Origin: Schizochytrium sp. TIO01
Taxonomy: Eukaryota; Sar; Bigyra; Thraustochytrida; Thraustochytriidae
Length of the DNA: 64,000 bases
Direction of reading: 5' to 3'
NCBI GenBank assembly: GCA_004764695.1
Contig: SMSO01000025.1
Location: forward strand, 2,217,102-2,281,101
Position numbers and translations under genes: made by a program. This document shows, in pieces, positions 52,131 through 63,100 of this stretch (its first letter is position 1; each line of letters begins with the position of its first letter). Below the pieces are notes generated by a model, which saw only the letters and a list, made by a program, of their open reading frames with translations, had not been told where the DNA came from and searched no databases.

Positions 52131-54356
52131 ATGTCAGGCAAGTCAAACGCTAGCAAATGGAGCAAACGATCGCTGTCATGGAAGAGCAGCAAAAGCTTCG
52201 ATCTTGGTAGCGAAGCTGGCTCTGCAGAGAGTCGCGAGAGGCAGGCGTACCAGATCGGCACAGCTCAGTCCGGAGACTTCTCAGACGACGAGGTTCTGCC
52301 AAAGCGCTCTCAAAGCTTAAGAGCAACACACTCAAATTCCCAAATTCTTGAGTCTTCGTCCAAATCACTGCAAGCCCAGAACAAGAAAAGAGTTGTCATT
52401 TCTTTGTACCAAAAGGGTGTCTTTCCGAGAAGCGCATTTTCACAGGCTGATCGCGAAGTTCTTGAAGCGAAAGCAACAAAGGCAGCCAATGGGTGGAAGG
52501 CTTGGCTTAAAGGTAAAAGGGGATCTGCCACAGATGTTAGCGCCCATTGGGTCTGCTATTCATTTCGTCAAGCCTCAGACAAAAGCATCACTAGCTACAA
52601 AGAAGACAATGTTATGAGTCTTTTACAAGCTCATCTTGTCCCTCAAGATCGTTCGGGCAGGGACATCCTTGTTCTAGAAAAACCGTTTGACCTTGGCCGG
52701 ATCGAATTTCCTCAAGGCTTCGCTTTGGTTGAGTTTAACCAAGTCTCTCTGCTTGGGCTATCACAAGAAGAAGCTTTGCGAATTATCTCCATGGGGAAAC
52801 AGCGAAACCATTATACAATGACATTTGCCTCGCCTCATATAGTCTCTGCAATACGCCACGCGTCGAGAGATATACCCAATGCTATTACCACTATTCCGGC
52901 TGAAGACGGTGTGGACTCTCTCCGTGCTGCATATGGCACGTTGACCCGCTTATGCATGCACTATTTAATGAAGTATGTACCACCAGGCCGTTGGAGCTTA
53001 TTTGCTGAATCGCTCAACATCGAAGCAGACCCAACATTTAACTGTCTACATGCTGCACTGCTCCGACTGAGTCAAACACAAAGTACTAGTGTTCTTCGTC
53101 TCGAGTCAATTTTCTCTTCTCGACATGAGAATCATTTGGCGATTCTTTGTCACACTCTCAATGCGAGTATTCGGTTGGCTGTTTGCCCACCACAAATGCC
53201 ACTCATCACACTCCAAATAAATGACATGTACCTTGCCCACGAGGATACAGGTGCACGTTTGGCTTTGGAAGAGTGTGTACGAAGAACTCCAGACCTGTCT
53301 ACTTTGTTGTCAGTCTTTGCGTTCATCCGTCGCCTTTACTTTTTCGACGAAGAAGCAGCTGTCTTCTTTTGCTGTGCGCTTGCCCCTTATATTATGAGCC
53401 CCGAAGATCCAGGTTTATTGCAAAAACTTGCTCAAGAGGCTGCAGAGGTTACCTATGAGAACGTAGAGTCCATGCAGCGTACATACGACCTTGCAGTGGA
53501 ATTAGCAAGTAAGATTTGTGGTGACAATTCAAAAATATCAGTTGATGTTATGTTGGGGGATCCTGTTTTCAAGGATGGCCGTGTTATCCCTGAGCTAGAG
53601 ACGGCATCTCATGTTGGGGCTATTGTTCATCCAGAAAGCGACTTCGCCATGGAAGTCGATATGATCCAGGTGGATGGAGAGAAAAAGGATTGGGCGGTGG
53701 CTTTGTTTGGGGCCCTAATTAGACACCGTCTCAAAGAACCTTTAATATCTCCATATCTCTATGAGGATGTATTGTTGATCTACCTTACAACACAAGGGGA
53801 CCAAGTAGATTGCAACTTTCTATTACAACAGATTCTACCTTTTGCAGCAAATACTTTACAATTTCGTGCTTTACATTCATTATGTAAGGTTGTCAAACAT
53901 GTGGAGGATCAACACGGCAGAAAAACTCGGGACCGACTTATTCAGACATTTGCCCCAGCAGTCTTTGCTCCAGCAGCATTCCCATTGACTCGAAAAGATC
54001 ACCTTGAGCAAGTGAGTAAATACGAACTCACTTGCAATAAAACGTTTAATATTATGGTAGACTTCGCCGACTACATCTTCCGATATGATAAAAATGAGTT
54101 GAAGGAGCGTTCTTCAAAACAATATACTACAAGTGTCACCTCGGCAAGTAACAGTACCAGTGAGTCATTTGAAACAACTTCAGTTTCCAATCTAAAGCAG
54201 TCTGATGAAAATTCAACTTCAAAAGAAACTGCGATATTATCAGATAACCTGCAAAACAGAGACCAATGTTGTAACAGTAAACTAAGCGATCCGGAACCTA
54301 CTCCACCAATTGGAGACACTGCCGCACTTATAGATTTTTTTTCTCCGACATGTTAA
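52131..54356 (+). CDS. PDZ-like / RhoGAP-like signalling protein
   Basis: 741 residues. The N-terminus is basic and Ser-rich (SKWSKRSLSWKSSKSFD). Near residues 180-230 the segment FALVEFNQVSLLGLSQEEALRII resembles the second half of a PDZ domain. A long helical middle follows. At about 520-630, ALFGALIRHRLKEPLISPYLYED, a helix pair, and FAPAVFAPAAFPL resemble the C-terminal half of RhoGAP domains (the LF..LPEPL...Y and GP.L helices). I do not see a clear arginine-finger loop, so GAP activity is doubtful and it may be a GTPase-binding pseudo-GAP. The C-terminal 80 residues are Ser/Thr-rich. The stop is two bases from the opposing gene's stop. Confidence 0.7.
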   Translation: MSGKSNASKWSKRSLSWKSSKSFDLGSEAGSAESRERQAYQIGTAQSGDFSDDEVLPKRSQSLRATHSNSQILESSSKSLQAQNKKRVVISLYQKGVFPRSAFSQADREVLEAKATKAANGWKAWLKGKRGSATDVSAHWVCYSFRQASDKSITSYKEDNVMSLLQAHLVPQDRSGRDILVLEKPFDLGRIEFPQGFALVEFNQVSLLGLSQEEALRIISMGKQRNHYTMTFASPHIVSAIRHASRDIPNAITTIPAEDGVDSLRAAYGTLTRLCMHYLMKYVPPGRWSLFAESLNIEADPTFNCLHAALLRLSQTQSTSVLRLESIFSSRHENHLAILCHTLNASIRLAVCPPQMPLITLQINDMYLAHEDTGARLALEECVRRTPDLSTLLSVFAFIRRLYFFDEEAAVFFCCALAPYIMSPEDPGLLQKLAQEAAEVTYENVESMQRTYDLAVELASKICGDNSKISVDVMLGDPVFKDGRVIPELETASHVGAIVHPESDFAMEVDMIQVDGEKKDWAVALFGALIRHRLKEPLISPYLYEDVLLIYLTTQGDQVDCNFLLQQILPFAANTLQFRALHSLCKVVKHVEDQHGRKTRDRLIQTFAPAVFAPAAFPLTRKDHLEQVSKYELTCNKTFNIMVDFADYIFRYDKNELKERSSKQYTTSVTSASNSTSESFETTSVSNLKQSDENSTSKETAILSDNLQNRDQCCNSKLSDPEPTPPIGDTAALIDFFSPTC

Positions 54357-54358
54357 TT

Positions 54359-57300
54359 CTAAAACCAAGATTCGACTTCAATGTCTTGCTTCATTTCAAA
54401 TTCATCGCCATTACCACCCTCTTCTCCTTCTTCTTCTTCTTCTTCATTGCTGTGTGGGCTGCCCTCCTGACTGCCTGAAGAACTCTCTTGATCCTCTAGA
54501 GCCTCTGTAATAGCTTCGCGAAACCAAGCTCGCCATTCTGGGGTTTCAAAATCTGCTTGGGGCCATCTAGATCCAGTACGTTCACGTACAACCCGAAAAG
54601 TAATAGTTTCAACTGCTTCAGCTGCTTCATCAATAACCTCTGCAATATCGTCTCGAAGCATGTCTAGAGTGAGCTCCGTACATTCAACAGGCTTGAGACC
54701 GGAAATATTCAGATGCCTCTCATGATCTTCAATCTGACTTCCCTGAATAGGTGTATATTGATCATTTGCATCAGATGCCTCAGCCATATCAATACCTGTT
54801 GCAGGGCTCTGGGTATTCTCTGTAAGCTCACCTGCTCTACTTAAATGTGAATTAGACCGTTGGACCGCCATTTCATTATGAAGACCTTCGGTGTCGTCAG
54901 CAAGAGGAGATTCTTCGTACAAAGGGATCTCACTCCCTTGGGATTGCGACGAAGCTGCATGTTTCTGCTCTGCGCGTGCAACCCTCTCAATATTAAGTTT
55001 ATCAAGAAGCTGGTTGAGGGACTGGCACCATTCCCTAGCAATCTCAGCAGAATCAAACTGGAGGTCTACAGAGTCTCGCCGATCGATATTCACTAAACGA
55101 ATACGACGACTGCTCTCGTTATCCATCTTGCTTTTGATCTTACGAAGCTTAGACTGCCAAGAGGTTTTGCTATTTGACGGTTCCTGATCCGTTGGGCCAA
55201 CAATATGTTCAACAGACCATAGTGGGATTGTCTCAGCGTTGATAGATTTTGCCTGATTTTTCGCAAAGCATATTTTTTTCAAGTCTTCAGATACCCAAGC
55301 AAAACAAGCCTTTTTGACTCCCCATTTTGAAGTCCGTCTCTGAGCCTTTGTACCCTTCAAAAGCATAGAGAATTCTTCAAAGTCATTTCCATGTTGGGTT
55401 GAATCTGGGTCATTCTGAACCGTGACATCTGTTGTAAGTCCTGGCGAATCGACCACTTCCTTATCTTCAGGTGAGTTAGTGAGGTGAGGAAGTTCCTCAT
55501 TTTGCTTTAACTGATTGTGCTCCTCAACCTGCTCGTACTGCGAAGAGCGCCGAGGTGGCAACTTAGGGAGGTCAAGGTCAGTGGGCTGTTGTTCTTCCAA
55601 AGACTCTGAAAGTGTTGGAGGTGAAAAACTACTTTCTCGTTCATGCTCTTCATAGTCCAATGGAAAATCCACCTCTGAAAAATCACTTTCTCTTCTGTGT
55701 TGAGCAGCAATGCTCGAGGGGGCTCTCCTTTCATATGGGCTGTTTAGTTGAGCGTCAGATTTATGTCTCCGTAAGGCACTATGGGGGGAATTAGGGTGAA
55801 GAGGTGAAATATCTTGCTCCCTTTGAATAAAAGCTCGTGAAGATTTGTGTCTTGGTAGTACAGGAGGCGACTCTTCATGAGACTCGGGTTGCCATTTGGA
55901 CTTATCTCTTGGGACTATACTCTGTACAGATACATGATGAATTTCAACTTCTGGCGTGAAACCTGACGAGGGAGGTGTTTCTTCAGGATCACCACCGGTC
56001 ACTTCAGTAACAGGATCTGGAAAGTCATCCCGATCGTCCAAATCATCGTCTGCACTATTGCTCAGATTATCTTCTTGTTTTTCCATATTCTCTCTTGGTG
56101 CGTACCTTGATGCAATCTCCTCTTCGTGTCGTTGTAACTCCAGATGTTCTTGCATCAATTGCTCTTTTTGCAGCCGAAGGTGCTCCAAATGTTTTTGTTG
56201 AATTCGTCTTTGTTCTTCAAGCTTTTGCTGCCTTTCTAGTTGTTGTTGGCGATGTAGCTCTTCGAGACGAGCTTGCTCCATTTGTTTTTGCTTTTCTCTC
56301 ATTTCTCTTTGTCTTTGCTCTTCTTCTTTTCTTTCCTTTTCTTCCTTTTGGCGCAGTAGTTCTTGCCTTTGTAGCTCTTCCTTCCGTCGTTGCTGCTCTT
56401 CTTGTTCTTTTCGTCTTTGGATCTCTTGTTGTTTGATCATTTCCCTTTGCTTTTCTAAGCGCCTTTTTTGCTCTGCGACCTGTCTCTCATGATCCTTGAT
56501 TTGCTCTTGCTGCTGTTGTAGGTCCCTCTTTAGACCAAGTTCAAAATCATCAGCAACGACATCTGTTTTTGTGTTGGGTTTTATTTCAGGAGCACAGACA
56601 CTTGTCTTTAAAACAGGTTTGGGCTGTCGCATTGAAAGGGTTGGTTGAGAAACTACATCTGGAGTTTGCCGAGCTACTTCACTGCCCAGTTGTTGGATTT
56701 TTTCCGGAAGAGACGTCGACTCATCAGATGTAACGGCGAGTTCGTCGCGAAGTGATTGGTTCGATTGTTCCAGTTGAGCATATAGTGCACGCGTGTCTTG
56801 TTCAGCTTGCGACGTGTTTTTCTCTTGTGTTATGACAAGCTGCTGCAAAGGTGCTCGGGCTTGTAAGGCTTCATCGAGCTGGGCTTGAACTTCAAGCCTA
56901 GTCTGGCGAAGGTCTTCGATTTGCCCATCCACTTTACGCTTGGTTATCTTCATCTGAACCAACTGACTTTGTATTTTTTCTTCGCGTGTATGCAATATTT
57001 CAAGCTTGTTGCGAAGCTCCTGACAAGATTCATTCACAACTGCAATCTCTCCCTCCAAGACTTGAATTTCTAATTTCAAAGTTGTCTCCTGCTGCCTTGA
57101 GACGATTTTCATTTCGTCTAAGGCGCGCATTTGCTTCTCAACAACATTGACATCAGTTTTGGCTTGCGCCAATGCAGACAGAGAAGCGTCATTCTCAATT
57201 TTATGTTCTTGTAGTAGTTCTTGAAGCTCTGCTTTTCGCTGCTTGAGGTTTTCAATACTAAGAGTAACTCGTTGAAACTCCACGTCAAGTCCATGCCGAT

Positions 57301-58528
57301 CTACTTCAGTATGCCGATGTCTACGCACGAGCTCACTAGCTTCAAGTTTGAGCATACTTGTGGATGATTCTAAAGATGCAATCTGTCCCTCGAGCTCATG
57401 ATTGTCATGCTCTAGCTGCTTCAAGAGCTTGTTTTGCTTATCTAGATCTCTGTTGAATGTGTGATTTGCTTCTTCCTCTCGCCTGCCACTAGATTCCCAT
57501 AAAGCATGTGCTTGCGAAGAATGCTTTTGCGCTCGCGCGAACTTTTTCTGAGCTGTCGCAAGCTGCTTCTGTAATTCCTGCTTTCGTTCAATCTCATGTA
57601 ATATGCGATCTACAGTCCATTCTTCATAGGCTGGATCATCCTCGTCAAGATCACTTGGGGGAACCTGAGATTGGCTCTCGGGATGACGTTTCCCAAACTC
57701 CAGTTTTTTGAGACCACAGGTCTGTGCCGCAAGGAGCTGAGCAAACAAGTGCTTTGACTTCAAACCAAGTTGATTTCCAGAAAGAACCAGCTCACGTAGA
57801 AGTTTGCTTGAAGCAACGCCATAACTCAATTGTCGGGCGCCCTCATCGAAGATGAAGTTTTCCGCAAGATTTAATTTACGAAGCATTGACCCCCGGCCGA
57901 TCGCTTTTCCAATATAAGCTGCGCCCCGATCTCGAATGGTGTTACTCGCAAGATTTAATTCTCGAAGGCTCTGCGAATAGATTAGGGTTTTACCAAGAGC
58001 TTTGGCCCCAGCCTCACAAATAATATTTTTAGAAAGATTGAGGCATTCAAGTGTACGCAGTGACTGAATGACTTTACTAACCATCCGTGCACCTTCGCAA
58101 TCAATATTGTTGTTCGCAAGACTTAGCTTACATAGGCGCGATGTAGGCACATTGGCAATAATTTGTGTTGTAAGGACCTGAAGACCAGACGTGTCGATAG
58201 CTTCCGATTCTGTTTCAGCCAAAGCTGTACTGTCAAGGTCAAGACGTTCAAGGGAGCGCATGTGTGAAATAAGGCCACCCAGACTTTCTGCACCTCGAGG
58301 TCCAAGAATCTGCGTGACACGAAGCTTGCGCACGTGCGAAAGCTCTGACAATGTTGTACTTTTGGAATCTAATATAGTGTCACCATCACCGTCATCAATA
58401 TCAAGCTTGTCCATCATGCTGCTATACTCCGATGAAGTTGCCCCCCTCGCACTTGTCGGCAGTCGAGACGCATTGAATTTAGTCTCTTCATCTTGTTCTG
58501 GAATTAGACTCCCTGCAAACTCCGGCAT
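54359..58528 (-). CDS. LRR / long coiled-coil / PH-like domain protein
   Basis: 1389 residues from the ATG at 58528 (GTG upstream). About residues 60-270 carry ribonuclease-inhibitor-type leucine-rich repeats: LRTLECLNLSKNIICEAGAK, LRELNLASNTIRDRGAA and LRKLNLAENFIFDEGARQL. Coiled coil follows at about 300-640, then a Gln/Glu/Arg-rich helix (RRKEQEEQQRRKEELQRQE) at about 670-830. A Ser/Pro-rich disordered stretch leads to a PH-like domain near 1080-1210: WGVKKACFAWVSEDLKKICF, SVDLQFDSAEIAREWCQSL. The C-terminus is acidic (EEEEEEGEEGG). Lipid binding plus rods suggests a scaffold at a membrane or the cytoskeleton; no family name fits the full layout. It meets the RhoGAP-like gene tail to tail. 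Confidence 0.85.
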   Translation of the reverse strand: MPEFAGSLIPEQDEETKFNASRLPTSARGATSSEYSSMMDKLDIDDGDGDTILDSKSTTLSELSHVRKLRVTQILGPRGAESLGGLISHMRSLERLDLDSTALAETESEAIDTSGLQVLTTQIIANVPTSRLCKLSLANNNIDCEGARMVSKVIQSLRTLECLNLSKNIICEAGAKALGKTLIYSQSLRELNLASNTIRDRGAAYIGKAIGRGSMLRKLNLAENFIFDEGARQLSYGVASSKLLRELVLSGNQLGLKSKHLFAQLLAAQTCGLKKLEFGKRHPESQSQVPPSDLDEDDPAYEEWTVDRILHEIERKQELQKQLATAQKKFARAQKHSSQAHALWESSGRREEEANHTFNRDLDKQNKLLKQLEHDNHELEGQIASLESSTSMLKLEASELVRRHRHTEVDRHGLDVEFQRVTLSIENLKQRKAELQELLQEHKIENDASLSALAQAKTDVNVVEKQMRALDEMKIVSRQQETTLKLEIQVLEGEIAVVNESCQELRNKLEILHTREEKIQSQLVQMKITKRKVDGQIEDLRQTRLEVQAQLDEALQARAPLQQLVITQEKNTSQAEQDTRALYAQLEQSNQSLRDELAVTSDESTSLPEKIQQLGSEVARQTPDVVSQPTLSMRQPKPVLKTSVCAPEIKPNTKTDVVADDFELGLKRDLQQQQEQIKDHERQVAEQKRRLEKQREMIKQQEIQRRKEQEEQQRRKEELQRQELLRQKEEKERKEEEQRQREMREKQKQMEQARLEELHRQQQLERQQKLEEQRRIQQKHLEHLRLQKEQLMQEHLELQRHEEEIASRYAPRENMEKQEDNLSNSADDDLDDRDDFPDPVTEVTGGDPEETPPSSGFTPEVEIHHVSVQSIVPRDKSKWQPESHEESPPVLPRHKSSRAFIQREQDISPLHPNSPHSALRRHKSDAQLNSPYERRAPSSIAAQHRRESDFSEVDFPLDYEEHERESSFSPPTLSESLEEQQPTDLDLPKLPPRRSSQYEQVEEHNQLKQNEELPHLTNSPEDKEVVDSPGLTTDVTVQNDPDSTQHGNDFEEFSMLLKGTKAQRRTSKWGVKKACFAWVSEDLKKICFAKNQAKSINAETIPLWSVEHIVGPTDQEPSNSKTSWQSKLRKIKSKMDNESSRRIRLVNIDRRDSVDLQFDSAEIAREWCQSLNQLLDKLNIERVARAEQKHAASSQSQGSEIPLYEESPLADDTEGLHNEMAVQRSNSHLSRAGELTENTQSPATGIDMAEASDANDQYTPIQGSQIEDHERHLNISGLKPVECTELTLDMLRDDIAEVIDEAAEAVETITFRVVRERTGSRWPQADFETPEWRAWFREAITEALEDQESSSGSQEGSPHSNEEEEEEGEEGGNGDEFEMKQDIEVESWF

Positions 58529-59240
58529 GCTTCTTATGCTGCAAGCAGCAGGAGTCACTCTGCGGGGCAGACTGGCGAGAACAAGTCGTTGCCAGTGCTG
58601 CGCCGTTGGGTTTTAGTCTCTGTGTTGCCTTTATGAATTTTGCGACCGAGAATTCTGATAATACCTTAGTTCCTTTATAAGTTAGAAGACACACTCTAAT
58701 CTTGATCAAGGTGACTTGAAATTAAAAAAAAATGTATCGCAGCTTTCTTGCTTTGTAATCCAAGGGCATCGCCAGACAGGAGCGGAAATATGTTATGTCT
58801 TTAAAATAACTACCCCTGCTATCATGTTGCTGAGGGTGACCGCAACAAGTATTCTAAATTACCTCTGGTTTCACCTTTTTTGTCTTCCCTCCTTAGCCCG
58901 TTCTGTCCTTCAAGGACATCAACTTGAATCAAATATGGCCGTTGACTAAATCGTGTTGTGCAGACCGCGGCGAGGGCAATAATAAGTGATTATTCGTATA
59001 GGGTCTTTTATTGTTTATCATTAATACTTTTATTTGAATTTTAATTAAGAATTAAAGTAAACTTAATTTCAAGTGATATCATTACAGAAAAGTAAAAAAG
59101 AAAATTGGAAACAAAGAAGATTGAAATTCAAATAATTTGTGATAAAAATAAACTCATGGGCTCTCTTTCACTTGTTTTGGCGGCACATTCGGCAAAATAC
59201 AAAAGCTCGTGGAGCTGATCGCACGCGAGAAAGCGAAGCC
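58529..59240. other. Divergent promoter spacer
   Basis: Between the starts of the LRR/PH gene (-) and the LYR gene (+). AT-rich with no coding frame of note; it should hold both promoters. Confidence 0.55.
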
Positions 59241-59882
59241 ATGAAGGACCTGCGCTACTTTATCAGGCGGGCAACAGGTACGTTAGGAAGCAAAAGGTTT
59301 CAGCTTTTGCTGATGAACTCGTCGCTGTAGGGGCAATAGTTGGTGCTGGCATCGATGCTTTGCCGCACTAGTTAGAGAAGCGCTATTCCACTTCCTCTGC
59401 GCACTAGAAAGCAACTTTTGCTGCTGCCTCGCTCTTGCGTAGCGTTCTAGAGATGGGATACAACAGAAAAACAAAAGTTGAGCCATAAATCATTTATTTA
59501 TGAGTCTTAAACTAACTTCGTGCATTCTAATGTTTGAACGCTAATTTAACCTTGATCGGATGCATCTATGTACGCAGTCTTGCAGCAATACCGCGGATTT
59601 ATGCGTGAGTGCCGCCGGCTTGGCAAATCAGATGCTCAGATGGGAGCAGATATTCGACAACAAGTAAAAGATGAGTTTCGCAAGTACAAGGAAGAGACTG
59701 AGAAGTCTTTAATTTCTGTGCTTTTAAAGCAAGGTTCTATTCAACTTGACCAGCTCAAAGAACTCAATGATCGAAGGTCAGGTTTGTCGAAGCCTGTGGA
59801 AAAAGGTTGGAAAGGCACCACTGATGCTGATGGCTCTGACGAGCGTGGTCGAGTTGGTGAGGGTTGGCCTTGGCAAAATTAG
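59241..59882 (+). CDS. LYR-motif mitochondrial protein, SDHAF1-like, two exons
   Basis: Exon 1 is 59241..59277 and exon 2 is 59578..59882, joined in phase 1 across a 300-base intron (GTACGT...GTACGCAG), giving 113 residues. The product starts MKDLRYFIRRATVLQQYRGF. The LYR signature is here QYR followed by GFMRECRRL. Later comes LISVLLKQGSIQLDQLKEL, close to the YLLRRG..QLDQLK segment of SDHAF1. SDHAF1 helps insert iron-sulphur clusters into the succinate dehydrogenase iron-sulphur subunit in the matrix. An unspliced reading would start at an ATG inside the intron end (59568) and lose the first helix. Another LYRM family member is possible. Confidence 0.72.
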
Positions 59883-60113
59883 TTTCTTTCTCAACTCGAC
59901 TCAACACATATACACCTAACTGCGTGCGTTTCCTTGCTATTATAGCTCACCAATTTACTTTATTCGCTTGAAACCAATTTACTTTATACATGGACGTGAG
60001 TTTAAAATTATAGAGCTCGAACTTCTTTGCCAGTCAAAATCCACACTTCGTTACTTGTCTGCTTGGAGAACTTAGGCACTATACCAAAATAAGAAGAGGC
60101 TGGCCAAAATCTG

Positions 60114-63100
60114 CTATTTTCGACCTTTGCCATTTTTTTTCTTCTTGCTTGCCGCAGATGTTGCTGTAGCGTTCGTGCGTTTGTCACTCTCGGCTGTAAT
60201 CTTTGCATTTAGCTGGCGACTTAGTGCAGATCTCTGGTGACTCCGCAGAGGTTTTGCTGATGAAACAGGTTTTGCTGCGTTCTGGAGATGCTCCTTGCGT
60301 GCTGTTGCTCGCGCTATTTCGCCACATCCATGAGTCTCGGCAAGGCCATGTGACATGCAAAAGCTCAGCTTACAGAAAGGACAAACTGTAGCTATTGTCA
60401 TGACCGATTTTGCGCAGTTGGTATACGCACACTTGCGACTTGCTGCAGCCAAGTTTTCGAGAAATTCCATCTCTTCGTCAACCTCGCTATCGCTGTCTGC
60501 ACCGGTCTGCTGCTTGAAAGATCCAGTACCCTCAAACACAGCCTTCACATTTGGAGTACTGCTCTTTGTTGCCCCTGAAGATCCGTTTCCTTTGTTACCC
60601 TTTTTCTTGCCTTTTTTGTTGGATTTTTTTGATGCGCGCTTTTGAGCCTGAGCAGCAGCACGCTCTTCTTCCTCTTTCGCGGCAGCTGCCTTTGCAGCAG
60701 CATAACGTTCCGCCTGCATTTGTCTTATTCTATCAAGCTCGGTGAGCGGGGCCTTTGGTTTGGAGCTCGTATGGCTAACAGTAGTGGCTTCTGTACATTC
60801 ATCTTTGGTTTTAGGTTCCTCTTGCTGCAAATTTTGTTGCTGTTGTTTTGCGAAGGCTGCTTGAGTTGCTTGTAAAGCAACCACACAAGCCTCATTAGGA
60901 GCCATCCCACTATCCACAAGCTCTTTATATTTCTGTGGCAGGTATACCTTTGCGAATGCTTGTGGATCAGCATCCATCGAAGCCGGAGCAGATTGTGAAG
61001 GAACTGAAGTGATATTTACATCATTTCTGTCTTCGCCTTCGTCTGCGTCTGCGTCTGCATCTTCGTCGTCGTCTTCGTCTTCGTCTTCAGCTGCGTCTTC
61101 AGCTGCGTCTTCGTCTTCGTCTTCAGCTGCGTTTTCAGCCGCGTCCTCATCTTTGCCATTTACAAAGTCCTCAGCATCATCACTCTGGCAAACATGATCT
61201 ACGTCATCTTCACCCCCTAGATCAGCATTAAGCTGTTCTGTAGTCTTTGCATTTTCAATAGAATACTTGGGCTCGGCCTTTGCTTCCCTGTGGCTACAAC
61301 CTGCAGGTTCGTCAAGTAAAGTGGGGTCTTGAACGATGGGTAGCAGTTCCTTTTTGCTGACTGGTTTTCGAACAGTAACATAGCGTGAGCTACCATCGCC
61401 AGAGCTGAAATGCTCGAGACGATGTTCCTCACAAAATGCATGCACAGTATGCCGCTCGCCTGCTGTAAAAGTAGCGGGCAATACATACTCTTGAAGTGTA
61501 ATGTCATTCATAAAACCACGGAGATCCTTGTGTATTTCCTCAACTCGTGCTTCCGATACAACCTCCTTTGCTACTTTAGCCTGGTGCTTTGGGTTTTTGG
61601 CTTTTTTGCGTCCCGCAGCAGCCGCTGCTGCCTTCACTGCCTGGGGTGGAGCACTTCCATATACTGGTGTGCATTCTGCGAGATAGTCTTCCGCAGTTTG
61701 TTGCAACGCGTGCTTCTGAAAATAGTCTACCACACGGCCCAAGAAACTGCCTTCTTCGGCAGCAATAGTTTCTGAATCAGCAATTAAACATACCTGGCGT
61801 CTAGCACGGGTTATAGCAACATTCAAGCGACGTTCATCAGCAAGGAAACCCACTGTTCCTTGGTCATTCGAGCGGACGAGAGAGAGCACCACCACTTCCT
61901 TCTCACGTCCTTGGAAACCATCTACAGATCTGATTTCGAGTGTAGGGTAGCGTTCATGTAGCATAGATCGTAGAAGATGGACCTGAGCATTATATGGAGT
62001 AATTACAGCGACTTCGTCTTGCTCAAGACCTGCAGCAAATAGATTCACAAGATATTTAGCCACGATCTCAGCCTCTCCTCTATTGTATTTGGAACCCGAA
62101 GCCTCAGCCTGGGCCAGCGCTTTGTTATCGAGAACCTCGGTATCATCCTCATCATCTCCCTCAATGCCCTCCTCTAAACCGCAAAACGCGGTGTCAATAA
62201 ATACGAGAGTGGACCTCAAGAACGAGCATTCATCATCCACTGAGTTGCTATCATCACCTGCAGTGCCACTGTGAAGTGCCAACTGGTCAACTAGCTTTGT
62301 ATGTACATGCTCCAAATCCGGGAGGGTCCTTTTTGCTACCCCAGGGTCAGCGAGAAGACGTCCGTCATACATTTCATTAGAAGACCAGTCATTGATTAAC
62401 TGGTGCATACGATACTGAATACTTAGAAGGCGCACCACGCGATCACCGTACATCTCCACAACTCGATCAAACAGAGTTTTGCCCAGAACTCCCTGGGCGG
62501 CTGTATGGCTCTTGATCGTTGGTGGAAGCTGTTTGTGGTCACCCGCAAGCACAACACGTCGTCCAAGAAGGATGGGAATCCAACAGGAGGCTTCAATTGC
62601 TTGGGCGGCTTCATCAATAATAACGAGGTCGAAGATTTGGTCGACCTCGGAAGATCCCTTTGCAATTTTCCTAGCAATGCCCGCAGCTCCTGTGTTGGTT
62701 GCTAGAACAACGTTGGAACGTTTGATAACAGAATCTACAACCGCACGTTCTCTCGTACGAAGCTCTTTACGGAGCTCTCGTGCTTCGGCTCGGAGCTCTT
62801 TAAAGGGGCGTCGTCGCTCCGCTTTCTTCTTTTTGTTCGATGTAGCATTACGAGATACCATTTGACCAACAACATCACGGAGCTCACGGCGTACATCGGC
62901 AACGACCTCTGATGCTTCGGCACGCTGCACCACAGCATCAAGAGAATACTGCATTACTTCAGGCATGAAACGTGCTGGGTGGCCAACGCGAACCAACGAG
63001 AGTCCTCGAAGATCACGATTGCGCTTGCGGCGCTTGGAGGCACTCTCGGCCTCAGCCTCCGCCCCAAGGCGCATAACCAAGTTATCTACTGCGACGTTGG

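Noticed and set aside
19703-58980. A 16-base string (CAGACCGCGGCGAGGG) present near 19704 and near 58962
   Set aside because: One such shared 16-mer is expected by chance in a 64 kb window, and the flanks do not match.
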